Source: Membranipora membranacea
Lineage: Eukaryota; Bryozoa; Gymnolaemata; Cheilostomatida; Membraniporidae
DNA length: 64,000 nt
Direction of reading: 5' to 3'
Assembly (NCBI GenBank): GCA_914767715.1
Contig: OU612065.1
Coordinates: forward strand, 24,616,001 to 24,680,000
Positions 10,660-23,936 of this stretch are shown one piece after another (position 1 is the first letter of the stretch; every line of letters begins with the position of its first letter). The position numbers and the translations under genes were made by a program. The notes beneath the pieces were generated by a model that saw only the letters and a list, made by a program, of their open reading frames with translations, was not told the origin of the DNA and ran no database searches.

Positions 10660-12597
10660 ATGGCGACTCCGAAAGAACTGTCAACATCTCATGCCCAGAC
10701 ACTCCAGGAAGGCTTAGGTATTCAGCAGTATACTCTGTCTCCATATGTTCAAGCATTGGTAAATGAACCAGAACTAAAAGTAATATTGGCACACAACTTC
10801 CCACAGCATGGATACCATGAAAGGATAGCCAATGTAACAGCAGATATTAAGAGATGTATGGAGAGTGTCATATCACATAAAGACATGGAGGCAGATATGC
10901 AGAATGAGCAATATTATCAAAACGTTGTAAACCTGGTCGCCCCACAGCTGCAAAATATTTACTCAATCATCCAATCTTCTCATGATGATAGTTGCTCCAC
11001 TCTGAACTCGACTTGCATATTCAAATGGCTGAATATCAAGAGCAGTGATCTTGAAATGACATTTTTGGATGCTAGAAGTGAGTGTAGAGAAATAAGATAT
11101 AGCACTTGCTTGTGTCTCACTAGTTTGTTAGAGAGAGGTCTACAAGACTTACATATGACACAATTTGGGCACACACCAACCATGTTCAAGGAGCTGCTGC
11201 GCAGCCCGGACCTTAGAGTTCTGCTCGGTGATGATCTAATGACTTTCTTGGACATAGTTCTCGGCCCACCAACGTCTCTGAACATCCGTAACCTTGTTTG
11301 GCATGGGTTTGGCGCTGCAGACATGGGTGAGCCTGTTGAACAGTACTCTGTCATTATCATCTTCATCATGCACTGGGTTGGAACGGTATTAGTCAGCAAG
11401 GACATCAATCCTGATTATAGACCATTCCAGTCTATAGATGTAGAGTTTCTCAAATCCCATCATCCAGTTTTACTAGAAACAGTACAGAACATTGCTGTTG
11501 GGTCTTTTCCATCATGGGCTAAGCCATCTGATCTCAAACAATGCCTTAGCTTTGCCAGTAAAGGTGATTATGGAAGAGCTGTTATGTTACTATTAGTCAC
11601 TTTTGAGCACATCATGAGAGTTGCCTTCTGTCACTACAATGATTGCAGTAGTAGGCAAATGACCGCTGTGCAAAGTGAATATTTCACCACACTAGATCAC
11701 ATACTAGAGGAGTATATATCTGATGGCGGTACAGAGAATAAGCTGTACCGTGCTATCCCTGACCACTTACGGACAGCCTTATCGGACTTGTTGTACTATC
11801 CCGATGGGCTGAGATTGAGAGATAGACTCAGTCATATGGAGATATCACCTTTCGATATTGATGGAACTATCTGGAACTTTGCATGTCATATTTTGAACAC
11901 CACTATAAATCATGTACTAGGTCTAGGAGAGATGGAAGAATCGGGGAAGTATATCCTCACTTCTTACTCACCCGTATATCATCCATTGAGCATTCTGTTT
12001 AGGACAGTAGAACAATGTCAGAATGATATATCAGCTATGAAAGACATTGTAATTCCTGGAACATTGATAGGCAATATTGAATGTGCCATCCTTGTAGACC
12101 CATCTAGTCTGGATCAGCTTGAATTCAAGTTCAAGACTACAGAGGAAAGGGAGGAAGAGGTGACACTGGACAATCTCCTGTTCGATACAGGCCTCGGACA
12201 ATCATCAAAATTCAAACGTGTCGTAGAATTATGCAAGCTTTTACAATCTCTAGCAGAAATTATTCATCAGTGTGCGACCCTCTTATCATCATTTCATGAA
12301 AAGCGGCTTACCATGCTAGAGGACAAGTCATTGCGTAGTAGGCAGCGTAAAAACTATCTGACTTTCCTTAGTCTTCTTCCATCATTTGTGTCACTGCTTC
12401 AAGGATTACTGTCAACTGTGACAAGACTAAGAAGTCAGATGGCTCTACAAGAAAAAGGGGCTGTTGTCGGAAAGTCCCACAAGAATCTGCTACAGCTGAC
12501 TGAAAATTTACATTCCCATTTTATTGATTGTAAATGGTCCCAATCAGTAGATTATTTTGTCGGCTTTGTCAAAACTAAGTTCAACAGGAATCACTAA
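10660..12597 (+). CDS. ERMARD: ERMARD-like protein (ER membrane-associated RNA degradation)
   Basis: Uninterrupted coding exon of 645 aa; human ERMARD is 678 aa. ERMARD is an ER-associated protein proposed to act in ER-linked RNA degradation; its mechanism is poorly known. The family is recognised by the DUF4209 signature LNIRNLVWHGFG at about residues 206-217 (human LNLRNVLWHGFA), RLSHMEI near 388-394 (human RDHLSHGE), and LRSRQRKNYLTF near 557-568 (human LRSRQRQNYLRM). A hydrophobic segment lies near 229-245, and another near 566-585 could be the C-terminal membrane anchor. I chose the ATG at 10660. The frame stays open to 10615, but TTGATTTCAG at 10615-10624 and CACTGTCAG just upstream look like splice acceptors, so a 5' UTR intron is likely. 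The next gene starts 285 bases downstream on the same strand. Confidence 0.92.
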   Translation: MATPKELSTSHAQTLQEGLGIQQYTLSPYVQALVNEPELKVILAHNFPQHGYHERIANVTADIKRCMESVISHKDMEADMQNEQYYQNVVNLVAPQLQNIYSIIQSSHDDSCSTLNSTCIFKWLNIKSSDLEMTFLDARSECREIRYSTCLCLTSLLERGLQDLHMTQFGHTPTMFKELLRSPDLRVLLGDDLMTFLDIVLGPPTSLNIRNLVWHGFGAADMGEPVEQYSVIIIFIMHWVGTVLVSKDINPDYRPFQSIDVEFLKSHHPVLLETVQNIAVGSFPSWAKPSDLKQCLSFASKGDYGRAVMLLLVTFEHIMRVAFCHYNDCSSRQMTAVQSEYFTTLDHILEEYISDGGTENKLYRAIPDHLRTALSDLLYYPDGLRLRDRLSHMEISPFDIDGTIWNFACHILNTTINHVLGLGEMEESGKYILTSYSPVYHPLSILFRTVEQCQNDISAMKDIVIPGTLIGNIECAILVDPSSLDQLEFKFKTTEEREEEVTLDNLLFDTGLGQSSKFKRVVELCKLLQSLAEIIHQCATLLSSFHEKRLTMLEDKSLRSRQRKNYLTFLSLLPSFVSLLQGLLSTVTRLRSQMALQEKGAVVGKSHKNLLQLTENLHSHFIDCKWSQSVDYFVGFVKTKFNRNH

Positions 12598-12752
12598 TAC
12601 TGATTAAAATGATCTTGATGGATAGTTGGCATCATTTTTTGTGAAGCGTAAATGCTTGAATCATTTCACTCGTTTCTGGTTTCCATCCTGCGTTGTATTT
12701 TTCTACAGAATAGTATATAAATATTATTCATTCCAAGGTATAGTAACTTCAA

Positions 12753-12758
12753 AATAAA
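12753..12758 (+). terminator. Polyadenylation signal of ERMARD
   Basis: AATAAA lies about 155 bases past the ERMARD stop and before the ZNF622 start. Confidence 0.6.
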
Positions 12759-12881
12759 GTTTTGTTATAAAGTCTATGTTAAAGTCTTTCATACTTGGCC
12801 TACTCATAACATACCAAATGATTGTTTATTCTTACACTAATCAAGTCCAACTCTTAACCTTTTCTCTTGCATTGTAGCGAT

Positions 12882-15438
12882 ATGTCATCCCCTACATTCA
12901 CATGCATTACATGTCGTGTGGCTTTTGCTGATGCGGACTTGCAGAGGTCTCACTATAAAACAGATTGGCACAGGTATAATCTGAAAAGGAAAGTAGCTAA
13001 TATCCCACATGTCACAGCGGAGGGTTTCAACCAGAGAGTGCTCGCTCAAAGAGCTCAGGTGAGTAATCTTTTCCGTAGAGGAGTTCAGCGAACCCATCAA
13101 ATTATGGAGAGTAGAAGAACAAACGCCGATGAACCATGCAAAACAACATTTACAATGCTCTGCTTTAAATTGATATTCAACTCGTAGATACATTGTATAC
13201 ACTACTAAGTTACTTGTTACTTGTATACATTAGATTGTATTACACTTATATATATATACTATATATATTTCTATCAATCATACATTACTAAATATTACAC
13301 ATGGACTTGTTTGTAGGTTGCCACAGAACAGAATAAGGTGACCAAGTTCTACTGTGAACCATGTAAGAAAAAGCTGTCAAGTGAAGCTGCTTACAACAAC
13401 CATCTGAGCTCAGCTAAACACAAGGCCTGTGTTGTTAAGCGAGAGCAGAGAGTTAGTGAGTCAGAGGGCACAGTACCAACTGAGGAAGAGAAACCAGCGA
13501 CAGCTGAAGGAGACAAGAAACAGTCAACTACAAGTGATGATAAGAATATGGACACAGGTAAATGATCCACATATCAGCATACAATTATAATGTTCTAAGT
13601 CCAGGTAACTGTAGCTTATCGAGACAATCAAGAAAGAGGACAGAAATAGCAATCATAAACAGCAAAAATGAGGCAAGGATTGCCAAATTATTTGTTTTTA
13701 AAATGGTAACAGTTATCTGTATCTGGAAGGCTTGATTTTCCCTGTCTGTGAGTACATGCATCTATTTTATAGGTTCAGATGATGAAGAGGTGGAGGAATG
13801 GGATGATGATGTTTTGGGTATTGAGGAGTGTCTCTTTTGCAGAAAAATCAGCAAGTCGCTAGAATCCAATGTCAAACACATGACAGCTGAACATAGCTTC
13901 TTCATTCCTGATATCGATTTCCTGGCAGATCTGGAGGGATTCATCACCTATCTCGGTATGTAACGCCTGCTTTGATATCCCAAGTATAATATATATATAT
14001 ATATATATATACTATAAATATTTAATAGAATGTAGATGATAATTAAGTTTTTCTTAAGCAATGTGTAGCAGATGCCCCTGATGTGTTAGCAAAGTTTAGC
14101 TCTTTTAATCAGGGCCTTATGTCGGTTTCATATTGTAGGAGAGAAGATAGGTTCTGGTAAGATGTGTCTGTGGTGTAATGACAGAAGTAAGATATACCAC
14201 ACTGTGAGAGCTGCACAACAACACATGGTTGATAAAGGTCACTGTATGCTGTATCAAGAGGGTGACGCTGCTTATGAATACGCTGACTTTTACGACTTCT
14301 CGTAAGTACTAAGTACTAGCAATTATAGATGGAAAATGGGAAGTATAATATTGGTAGTGTGAAAAATTGGTTTTTCTGTTTATATGATTGCTGGTGTGTC
14401 TCATTATCTATAGAGGCAGAGCACTGAGGCACCCAATTCTCTTTGGGTGAAACAAGACAACAGAGTGACCTATACCTGCAGACAGTACAATAAATAAAGT
14501 CTAAGTTTTTACTTTGAAGAGGGGAAGACGATCATGTAAATGTACGTCTATCAACTCAACCCATACTTTTTATACTAAGTCTATGACTTCACCACTTAGC
14601 GCAGGCCCAAAATAAGTCATACAATTTGTAAAAATTGCTCATTATTTGCTGTTGCTGAATTATCCAGGTCAAGTTACCCAGAAGGTGGCAACCCTGATGA
14701 GGAGATTAAAATTAATGTGATGGAAGTGAATGATGAAGATTACGAGATGACTCTGCCATCTGGTGCCAAAATAGGACACAGGTATGGTGACTTTTGTCAG
14801 ACATACTTTTATGGGTTCTAGATCTTAATCATTTAGTTTTAGCCTATTGAGCTATTGGGTCCCAAGTACAACTTAATGTGACATGACTATCTATAAATGA
14901 AGTTCAAATAACTGGATATTCCACAAACCACACAATGTTATGTGCCCAAACAGCCCCACAGGTTCTTAATTATATTTCCTCGTTTTTTTCAGGGCACTGA
15001 ATAAATTTTATAAGCAAAACTTGGTCAGCAGAATCAACCCAGACGGCAGATCGATGGTACACAACGTGATGTCACACTACAAAGCCCTCGGCTGGACTGG
15101 TGCCACCGGTAAGATAAGACAACTCTATCTTGAGTGAAAATTTCTAGTCAATCCTGAAAACTGGAATGATGATAATAACAATCGATGAAACAAGATATTA
15201 ACATGTTTTGATCCAAACTTCTAAAAGTCATGCAAGCGAGCTTGGCTTCTAAGGCTATAATCTTAGTCCACCGCCAGTTTAATACAAGTACTACTAATTA
15301 TTTTCAGGTGTTGTTGCACAGAAGAGAGTGAAAGATTTGCAGTACATGCAAAGACAGAAACACAAACACTGGGCAAAAATTGGAATCAAGACCAACAAAA
15401 CTGCACAAACGCATTTCAGACCACAAGTTGTATTTTAA
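12882..15438 (+). CDS. ZNF622: ZNF622 / REI1-like 60S ribosome maturation factor
   Basis: C2H2 zinc-finger protein of the Rei1/ZNF622 family, which acts in late cytoplasmic maturation of the 60S subunit. In yeast, Rei1 helps release Arx1 and recycle Tif6. Exons are 12882-13058, 13317-13557, 13773-13955, 14139-14301, 14668-14781, 14993-15108 and 15308-15438. All junctions are GT-AG and in phase, giving 374 aa (yeast Rei1 393, human ZNF622 477). U1-type fingers use C8, C11, H24, H30 and C72, C75, H88, H94. Two further fingers follow an acidic linker (SDDEEVEEWDDD): CLFC...HMTAEH and CLWC...HMVDKGH. The C-terminus carries MVHNVMSHYKALGW, and TNKTAQTHFRPQVVF ends the protein. Human ZNF622 has an extra linker, which accounts for most of the shorter length. 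An acceptor-like TTGTAG just before the start suggests a 5' UTR intron. Confidence 0.95.
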
Positions 15439-15850
15439 ACAAAACGTTCATACTCATCATATATCTATGATGTTTAAACTAAGTATATCAAGTGACGAAA
15501 GAAACAATGATTTGCAAATTTCTATGACATTATTTATGCCACGGGTTGTTATCCTGCTCAATGTTATCCTAGAAAATCAGAAAAAAAACTAAATTATCGC
15601 TTTACAACAATAAACTTCTTTTCTGTGTTAGTACAAGGAGTATATTGATGATCCGATAACATAACAAATAAAGTGAAATTCAGAGGTGAAAATCTGCAAC
15701 CCTAAACTGTTGAAGCTTGAAGAACAGAACAAAACTTAGACACAGACAGAAGATGATTCCTCATAACATGAATTAAATAATCATTTCATCCATTCTCATT
15801 GCTGCATACTTTTATAGTATCCCCCAATCTGAACAATAGCCGGTATATTG
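15439..15850. other. Convergent 3' ends of ZNF622 and TSR1
   Basis: A 412-base gap between two stop codons facing each other. It holds the plus-strand signal AATAAA at 15609-15614. No canonical minus-strand AATAAA is seen, so TSR1 may use a variant signal. Confidence 0.6.
15609..15614 (+). terminator. Polyadenylation signal of ZNF622
   Basis: AATAAA lies about 170 bases beyond the ZNF622 stop, on the plus strand. Confidence 0.6.
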
Positions 15851-18800
15851 TTATGAGAAGAGTTGTTTCCTCTCTTCCTCAGTGACGCCATCATCCATAT
15901 GATGATCACCGTTCAATGTCTGTGATGAGACGGCCGGTATATAACCACTATAAGTCCATTTAGGGAATACTCTCTTATAGAGCAGTAATAGTGGTGTGTC
16001 CTGTGACCTTAACTGCTGATCAAATACACATTTCATGTGTCCGTGAGTACCTGAAATCAAATCAGTCAAAATATTAGTATGTTGGTGATACCTGTGTGTG
16101 CAAAGTTAGGGGTGAATTATTGACCAAAATGTCCAGTTGATGTTAAATAACTCCAACTGAAATTTTGATTTCTTAATCCCATGTTGGTAGCATATCACGC
16201 TGGACCCAGAGGAGTAGAGAGGCGGTGAGCTTATAATGGACAACAAGCACTGGTTCCAATATCATGGAAATACTGTTTATATATTACTAGTTGTCGGTTA
16301 TGTTATTTTTGACATCTCATTTGGAAACTCAAGTCAAACTTCAATGTGATCTGAGAAAATTCACTATACAATCCCCCTAAGAGTGAATAAATAAAGGAAC
16401 TAACCGAGTCCTTCCTTGATGTGACCTCTTCTGCCCCATTTAGTTTTCAACTCCACTGGTTTGAACCATTCAATGTCATCTGGAACAAACAATTCAAAGG
16501 AGTGTGAAATGTGTAAAAGAGCAAACCTTAGGGCTACAACTTACACCAGTTATTGTACATAGTCGCGTGTCTCCTTTACAAAATGTCTGAAATGATTATA
16601 ATGCCATCATAAAGTTGATGTAGTTACTATAAGAATGTTGTCATGAACAAGAATACAAAAATTCATCATACCTCTGTTATAAAACATGTATCTGATGACT
16701 GCTGATTTCTTGTTGATTTTGAATGGATGACCGCTGAGGACTATTCTTTTGATGACGCGTCTATCGGGATCGACTGACAGCATTGAGCCTGAGGCTACTA
16801 GGTCATGACCCTCTGCCGACTGCCTGAATACCATCACAGAGGCAGGAGGGAAGGTGATAGGTGCATATGTACTCATAACACAAATACCTTCCTTAGGTAA
16901 GAATCTCTCATACTGAAATGAAAAGAGTTTTGAAATTAGTACATGAAAAATTATTATGTATAGCTACAGCATAATACATGGGAATTGTCTTTTCTTCATA
17001 AGAGACCAAGCAACTCCAACTGATATATATATATATACAGTAAATACATAAAATATAATAACTTTATTATGTTTATCAAGTATAATGCTATTTGTATTAC
17101 TTGCCGGAATTTGATTCAATTTACTCTAGTGTGTTCTTTATCTTATTTCATGCTTGCCATACCTTGTGTTTATCTATATTGCTATGATCAGAGAATATGG
17201 GGTTACACTCAAATCTCCTGAATCCGACTTGTATGATGAGCCTCTCCTTGGACTTGACGGGATCCGTGAAGAGATGGTGCCGCCTCACAGTAAAGTTCAG
17301 CACTGACATTCTCTGCTCATTGGGAAACAAGCCTACCAGGGTCAGTGGGGAACCTTTAGCACCACTGTGTGCATCTATAAGAAACAAGTTTTGGTAACCG
17401 TGAAGCATCTTGGCATTGTTACAAGTAAAAAGCTGAGCATCCGCACTCTGTATAGCAGGTGTGTAGCATTATCGACAAGCATCAGCCTATTATATTATGA
17501 TACCACATATTATATTATTATATATATATATATTATATTATATCATTATATATATATTATATTATATCATTATATATATATTATATTATATATTATAATA
17601 CTCAACATACCATGATTGACCATTAATGACAAATAATATAAATTATCAAATATTAAATGTCTACTCATGTACTTACCAAAGACTTCCTTTGGTACATTCT
17701 TTACTTCTACTGTGATATACCAACCGGACTGAATAAATAAATAGAATACTGATGTTGCTATTTTAAAAGCAAGACATTTCTTCTTGATTGCTGCTATTTT
17801 AGAGAAAAGATCATGAAAATGTCAAATTATACTATCATATCATAATTCAACCTGGTCTAGCTAGCAAACAGCAACTGTAATTACATGACAACACAGCAAG
17901 AAAACACACTGATCTGTTAGTATCTTACCACAATACCATCAGACAACTCCTGCTTGACAATGTGTTTTCTGAATCTTGTGAAATTTTCGAACTGAAATAT
18001 CCTTGCATAGTCTATAGGCAGGTTCTCCTTGGGATCCCATGGTGAGGTTCTGAAGCTCTTCAAGCCACGATACCTAAAACACGTCAGCCTTGTATATTTT
18101 TGATCAATTGTTATGCTATCAAGATATGATTGTGAAGCGATCAAAAGCAACATGTAATTGCTAGATAGTGTTGGATTTGGAGATAGCAATTCTTCATATT
18201 GACCTGTTTGAAGGTTGGAAGCTTTATTTACGATGTTGAACTACGGAAAACTCAATTTGCCATTTACTAGACCACGTTTAACTTATGTCAAGTTGGATCC
18301 ACTTGGCCTGCATTCCAGTTGCTCCCTCTCCACCGGTCATGTCGCAGGCAAAAAGATCGACCCAACCTTTTTACACGCGACATGACATGTGGAGGGAGAG
18401 CAACTCCAAATGAAGTCAAATGGACCAAACTTTGCCAATCCTTGACTTATTGGCCCACCTTGCAAACCTGACCCTGGCAGGCATATCCTCAGGAGTATCC
18501 ACCTCATCAGGGAACTGTTCGTTCTCTCTTTCTTCTCTATACTTCTCTCTATGTGCTTCCTCCTGATCCAGATCCATCTGCTGATCGTACTTAGCATCAT
18601 CAGCCCATGTCACCGATGGAGCCACTGAACCTGCAGTATAAGAGGCGTCAATGAGAGAACAAGAATGCTAGCTTTTGGGTACATCCCTTTTGGGTACATA
18701 TATATTCATATCAATGGGTACATCACATCAAGTATTTTCTTTATCCGAAAATGCTTTAAGTTTAATAAGGTGGCAAGCAATTTTCGTATCTAGCACAGAC

Positions 18801-21800
18801 TACTCTTTTTCAAATTTGTTTCTAGTAATCTATGACCAAATGAAAAGCTGTATAATAAATCATAACTCGTATTAATATCAAATTTATTTGCCAAACTAAT
18901 CATGAAACCATGGACAAGCAAAAATAAATAGTAAAAACACTCAAGTTGATTTGATAAAAATAGAGGGCTGTTCTCATAGAGATGTGTTTTGTCTATGGTT
19001 GTTCTATTGAAAGTTTACCTGTGTCAACATCTTCAAACTCGTCTCCCTCATCGCTGGCAACGGAATCATCTTCTCCATCGTCTGCTTCCATATCCTCATC
19101 ATCATCATCATCCTTGATAAATGTATGATATTAGGTAAGCCATACACGTTAACTTAAAAATCTCACAGCAGTTGATAATCCAAAACACACATTTACACTA
19201 CCCACATTTTGTGTCCGTTCACGCCCCACCCTCATTATCAGATATACAGTTTCACATATACGTTGACAGCAGGTTACTTCCGAAAGAGGTTTACAGTAAA
19301 ACTCCCACACACAAGCTACCTGCGCTTAAGGGGGTCCGTTAAATAGGGCGGTCAAATAGCACCTAGTGTATAAAAAAAATTCATTCATTAATAGTTGAAC
19401 AAGATCCATCATAATACTCACCATATCATCATCACTCTCATCTTCTTGCTCACTAGTCTGAGCATCTACGATCCATGCAGCCTGATATGAGCTTGTGCCT
19501 TTAGGTACTTTCACAACTGTTTTCTTTTTCTCCAAGGCTAAAAAAAGATGACAAAAATATAAAGAGTACAAATATAGCTCTCATATTATAATTATCATCA
19601 CTATTTTTCATGTGGCAGAAAATGTCATCCTGGTTAGGTGATTTACATAATGTGCCAAAGAAAAATCGGCAAAGGTTGCGGGGAATCACTGAAAAAGCCA
19701 TCATTTTTGTATGAACGTTAAAATTTTTCAAGTGTTTATGAAAGCTAAAATCAATCATTGTTCATATCAAAGAAATCTCATGGCAATGAACAAAAAACCT
19801 AATTTACTCACGCAAGACTCTAGACCCTGGGTTTTTCGCACTTTGAAATCAGTTACATTAAATAATGTTTTTTTTTGCGAGTTAATTTAATTATTTGTTT
19901 GTTTCTGTGAGATTAAGTTGATACGAACAGTGATTATCTTTTTTGGTTTCCAAAATACCGGCTTTCATGCTACGCTATTTGACCTAATTTAGCATCATAT
20001 CATCCTTACCCGCATTAGCAGTAGCCTCAGCGAGTTCGTCTTCTGTCGGCCAGGTCTGCTCACCCTCCAATGGGTTGGGAGCATTTTCAGCTGTGAGGTC
20101 TTCCTGTCTGTTTGGATCTGCTTCAGCGAGTAACGCCGGTTCTTCCTCCGCCATCTCTGCATCACGAGGTATTCTGCCTGGCTTCAGCACCTGCCAAGAA
20201 AGTGTCAATAAGCTGTACAATTAAGCATACAGGAAAATGAAGGACAACATTATTTCAAATATGGATCCTCGGCCATCGTATCTTCCGCACCTGCCAAAAA
20301 ATGTCTTCGCTTTTTATGTAGATTATTGGAGCCGCATTACTCTCAATTAGCTATTGCAATCTGCATCCGAAACCACCATATTCACTTATCACAAACACCA
20401 AAAACACCAGAGTCAGTGGTATGTGGTTATAATTAAAATGCTAAAATATCTCTGAGGATTTTAATCTGTATTATTACGTATAGGTAATAACATAAAATAA
20501 AATACCCACTTTGTGCCCTGATCACATTGCCTTTGATTGAAGATCTGGAAAAATACAGGGTTTTGTTTCCATGACATTGATTTTATATACTGACCAGTGG
20601 ATGCGGATCTGTGGGTGCAGTTATCTTATTCATCTGGAAATCCCCATAACCAGGTATATGCACCAGTCTGTTGACAGTTAGAGAAGGTCCTCTCAGGAAG
20701 CCTGTCACTTTCAATGTGCCGACACTCTAAAAAACATAGAGAAATTAAAACAGATAATAAGACATTTTATACAAAACGATCCAATTCATTTGGCTCGCAT
20801 GGGGAAAAAAAAAGAGAGAAGAATAAATCATTATGACAAAATTTTGGTTGGCTAGGGATTTCAGAGCACAGCAATGTTCTGCAAGCCCCACAACAATCAA
20901 ATAGCATAAGATGAAACCGTTTTGTATTTGTTAACAATAATTTTCACCAACTTGAAATCGAATACATCTTCAATTATTTGGAAAAAAACTTACATCATTG
21001 TCGGTGTTTGCCTCAAACTCCAACCTCTCAGCCACAATATGTGGCCTCATTTCTCGAGACTTGATGACTTTGATCTTCTGTTGCGTGAGGAAACGAACTA
21101 GAAGCTGAGCATCCATTTCAGTATCGGTAAGGTGAACCTTACCATCTGTGAATCTATTGACAGAAATAGCATAGGGTTATAGGGATTCTCAGACAAACTG
21201 TCCTTCTAGGTAAATTGTATACAAAATTCTCAGTTTTATAGCAGTAGATCATTTCTTGCCAAAAATTAGGGCAAATGTAAGAACTGTGACTTGAAACACA
21301 CTAGCCACTATGTCATAATAAACAATCTTTGAAGTTCATGATGGTGCTATGGAAAGTATGTGATAGGTTTTATTAACAACAAGACTCACCTGTCTTCAAT
21401 TTCTTTACCAATTATCTTCTTTATTTCTCCTTGCTTTTTATGTGGAATACCTTTCACCCCCTGAAACCAACAAATATCTGACATTAGTCATCAAAATGCA
21501 AAGTTCCATGTATATTCCAAATCATAGTCATCAGCAATAATGGTGACAAAGATTACTTGAGTGGTCAATTTCAAGCTATAATTTGTGATGCAAGATAATT
21601 CGCAACATTGATACCTAAAAGTTACTAACCATGACCGCATGTGCAGCGGAGGGCAGACCCTGAGCGTACAGACATGAATATAATTTCTCTCCCTCTTCAT
21701 CTATGAAGTCTTGAAGAGACCACAGAAACAGCACAGAGTCGCTGATTCTCACAGACTCGAGTACTGCTGCCAGATTACTTTGATTGGGTAGTATATACGC

Positions 21801-23936
21801 CACTCGCTGCTTAAACCGCGGATAACTGATAACGAGATAAAATAGTTACAATAACAATATCAATGTGTCTGCCAAATCGAAGAGGATATCATAAAAAAAC
21901 CAATGTTCAAAAATCTTTTGATCGACAACATTTAGCTTTCTCAACATTTTTTCTCAGTTATAAGGCTCTTGTTCCGATAAAAATAAAACCTCATTAATCG
22001 AATGGTTTACAGTTAGGAAAAAACAAACTTTTACCAGAAAAAGACAGAACTGAGTTCTCATAGGACAACTCAAGGCGAAAAAACCAGCACGCAATATTTG
22101 AGTTTTTGCAGATTAGCTATGGAAATACAGCACACTGTAATATTATATTTTAATAGACAGCAGTAGCCTTGTTATGCGGCTACTTTTTTTTTAGCAGTGT
22201 AACAAGGACAAGACAGCAGATAACGAATGGTGATGTTATAGAGCAGTTACCTGACATGGACGAAGCCTTGTGGACTAGTGGTAACAGTGGCTTGATCATC
22301 ACATTCTTTGAGAAGTTTCAGCAGATTATCACTGGAGCATTCATTACTCAGTGTGATTATAGCCTGTAATCATCACAGATTATTTCACTCACAGAAAAAG
22401 TCTCAAAAACAAATGTAATACCTTAGCAGATTGGTGATATTCAGTCATCAGATGGTAACAAGCGAGACATTTGGTGAAGATCATCATATGTGAAAGATGT
22501 ACCAGCCTGTGAACCAAATAAGGTTGTCACCTGGATACTTACCACATAATGGGGAGGAGAGCGCTCACCGCCTATACCTCTTTTCTTGTACTGAAGTTCT
22601 TCCCTTTTAGTTTTTCTCAACTGGTTGTTCTGTTAATAAATCAATGGAAACTTAAGAAGGAGTACCATCATTGAAGTTAGGTGAATCTCTTAAATTCAGT
22701 AGAGGGCAAGTGGTTGTGATACCTGACAATGAATATTCAGGATCCATAACAAGACAAACATAAAGGATGGATTAAAAACCAACAATATCAAGAAAATACC
22801 AAAGGCACAGGCCACAGGGTAAAATATTGAAATCTTGCTAATGTATATGGTGATGAGTGATTAACTCCTTTAGTTAACTTACTCTATTTCTTCGGTCTTG
22901 TTTACTGGAGAGAGCCCTTTTGTGTTTGGAGGATTGCACTATTGCTACCTTGCCTGTTCAACGGAGAAACAATGATTGATTAAATTACAGCAATATTCTT
23001 ACCTCAATTACTTTAGAACACTCGTAAACTACCAATGTCAGGTATAAAAACCGAGTGCCTCATTTGTTGAGGCATTTGTTTGAGCAGTGGTATTTTCTAT
23101 ACATTACACACCGTCTGTAGCAGTCATTGCAAAGATGTTCAACAATTACAGTTACACGATCCACTATATGAGAAGTACCAAAGCACCTTCACATATATAC
23201 ACCATCATGGTCCATCCTGACAGAAACAGCCTTTACCCCCAGGGTTTACTCTTTCGAGAAGTGGCAAAAAAATTGTCCGACTGAAACAATCAACTTCTTT
23301 GAAACGAAACACCTTTTCACTCACACTGAGTCTGACCTTACTCAGAAACCAACAGCACCCTCTTCGCCGGATTGGAATTCATACTTTTATTTGCTCATCT
23401 ATATAGGGGGATGGAAGCAACAAACCGAGGGATGATGGTCACATTATCATGATGCCTTAATTTAGGCTTCATTTACGGGCCGCCTTAGCTAGGCTATCCC
23501 ATTAATTAGCAGATATCATCATAGAACTCTATTCAATTGTGTTTGACACAGCACTAAATGAAAAATTTTTAATTAAATCGTAGTTGTAACACCACTAACT
23601 AACAAACAAAACACAACAGGAGTGATTATCATGCAATATTTAATCTAGAGTTGCCTTGGATGGGTTAGGGAGATAACAAGTCTAAGCTAAGACCATCGGA
23701 TCCTTGCAAATGATACCAAGACTAAGAAAAAGTAAGGCAATGAACTTCATTCAGTAAGACATTAAATTATTATTATATATATACTTATTTATTACTACTA
23801 TTACGAACTACTGTAAAAAAATGCTAGTCAAGTACCAACCTTTCTGGACTTTTTCAAGCTGACCCTTGGTCCTGTGCTTTCCAGCATTATGCTTCTTGTT
23901 ATTCTGCTTCAGGGGACCAGGTCTATGGTGTTCCAT
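15851..23936 (-). CDS. TSR1: TSR1, pre-40S ribosome maturation factor
   Basis: GTPase-like Bms1/Tsr1-family factor that rides on pre-40S particles from nucleolus to cytoplasm and blocks premature subunit joining. Eighteen exons, all in phase: 23936-23840, 22953-22883, 22629-22543, 22363-22251, 21825-21630, 21460-21390, 21153-20994, 20726-20595, 20190-20010, 19537-19422, 19112-19019, 18630-18459, 18073-17929, 17728-17677, 17374-17163, 16912-16672, 16479-16405 and 16050-15851. They give 804 aa, the length of human TSR1. Marks in order are MEHHRPGPLKQNNKKHNAGK at the start, CLYAQGLPSAAHAVM, HIPGYGDFQM, PLEGEQTWPTEDEL, VPKGTSSYQAAW, a long acidic stretch, FPDEVDTPEDMPARVRF, YRGLKSFRTSPWDPKENLP, STYAPITFPPASV, LSVDPDRRVIKR and KRVFPKWTY. 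An acceptor at 23970-23972 and a donor near 24291 suggest a 5' UTR intron. Confidence 0.97.
17490..17605. repeat. AT-rich tandem repeat
   Basis: Two to three units of about 30 bases (ATCATTATATATATATTATA and similar) plus shorter TA runs in the TSR1 intron between exons 14 and 15. Confidence 0.8.
18268..18434. mobile_element. Foldback MITE, family A, copy 2 (longest)
   Basis: Outer arms TAGACCACGTTTAAC and AAATGGACCAAACTTTG, then GTTGCTCCCTCTCCACCGG mirrored by TGTGGAGGGAGAGCAAC, and a centre GTCATGTCGCAGGC mirrored by GCGACATGAC. The full element is about 165 bases. It lies in a TSR1 intron and ends only about 25 bases from the donor of exon 12. Confidence 0.7.

Noticed and set aside
10980-11408. 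142-codon frame on the minus strand
   Set aside because: It is antisense to the ERMARD coding exon and has no family similarity.
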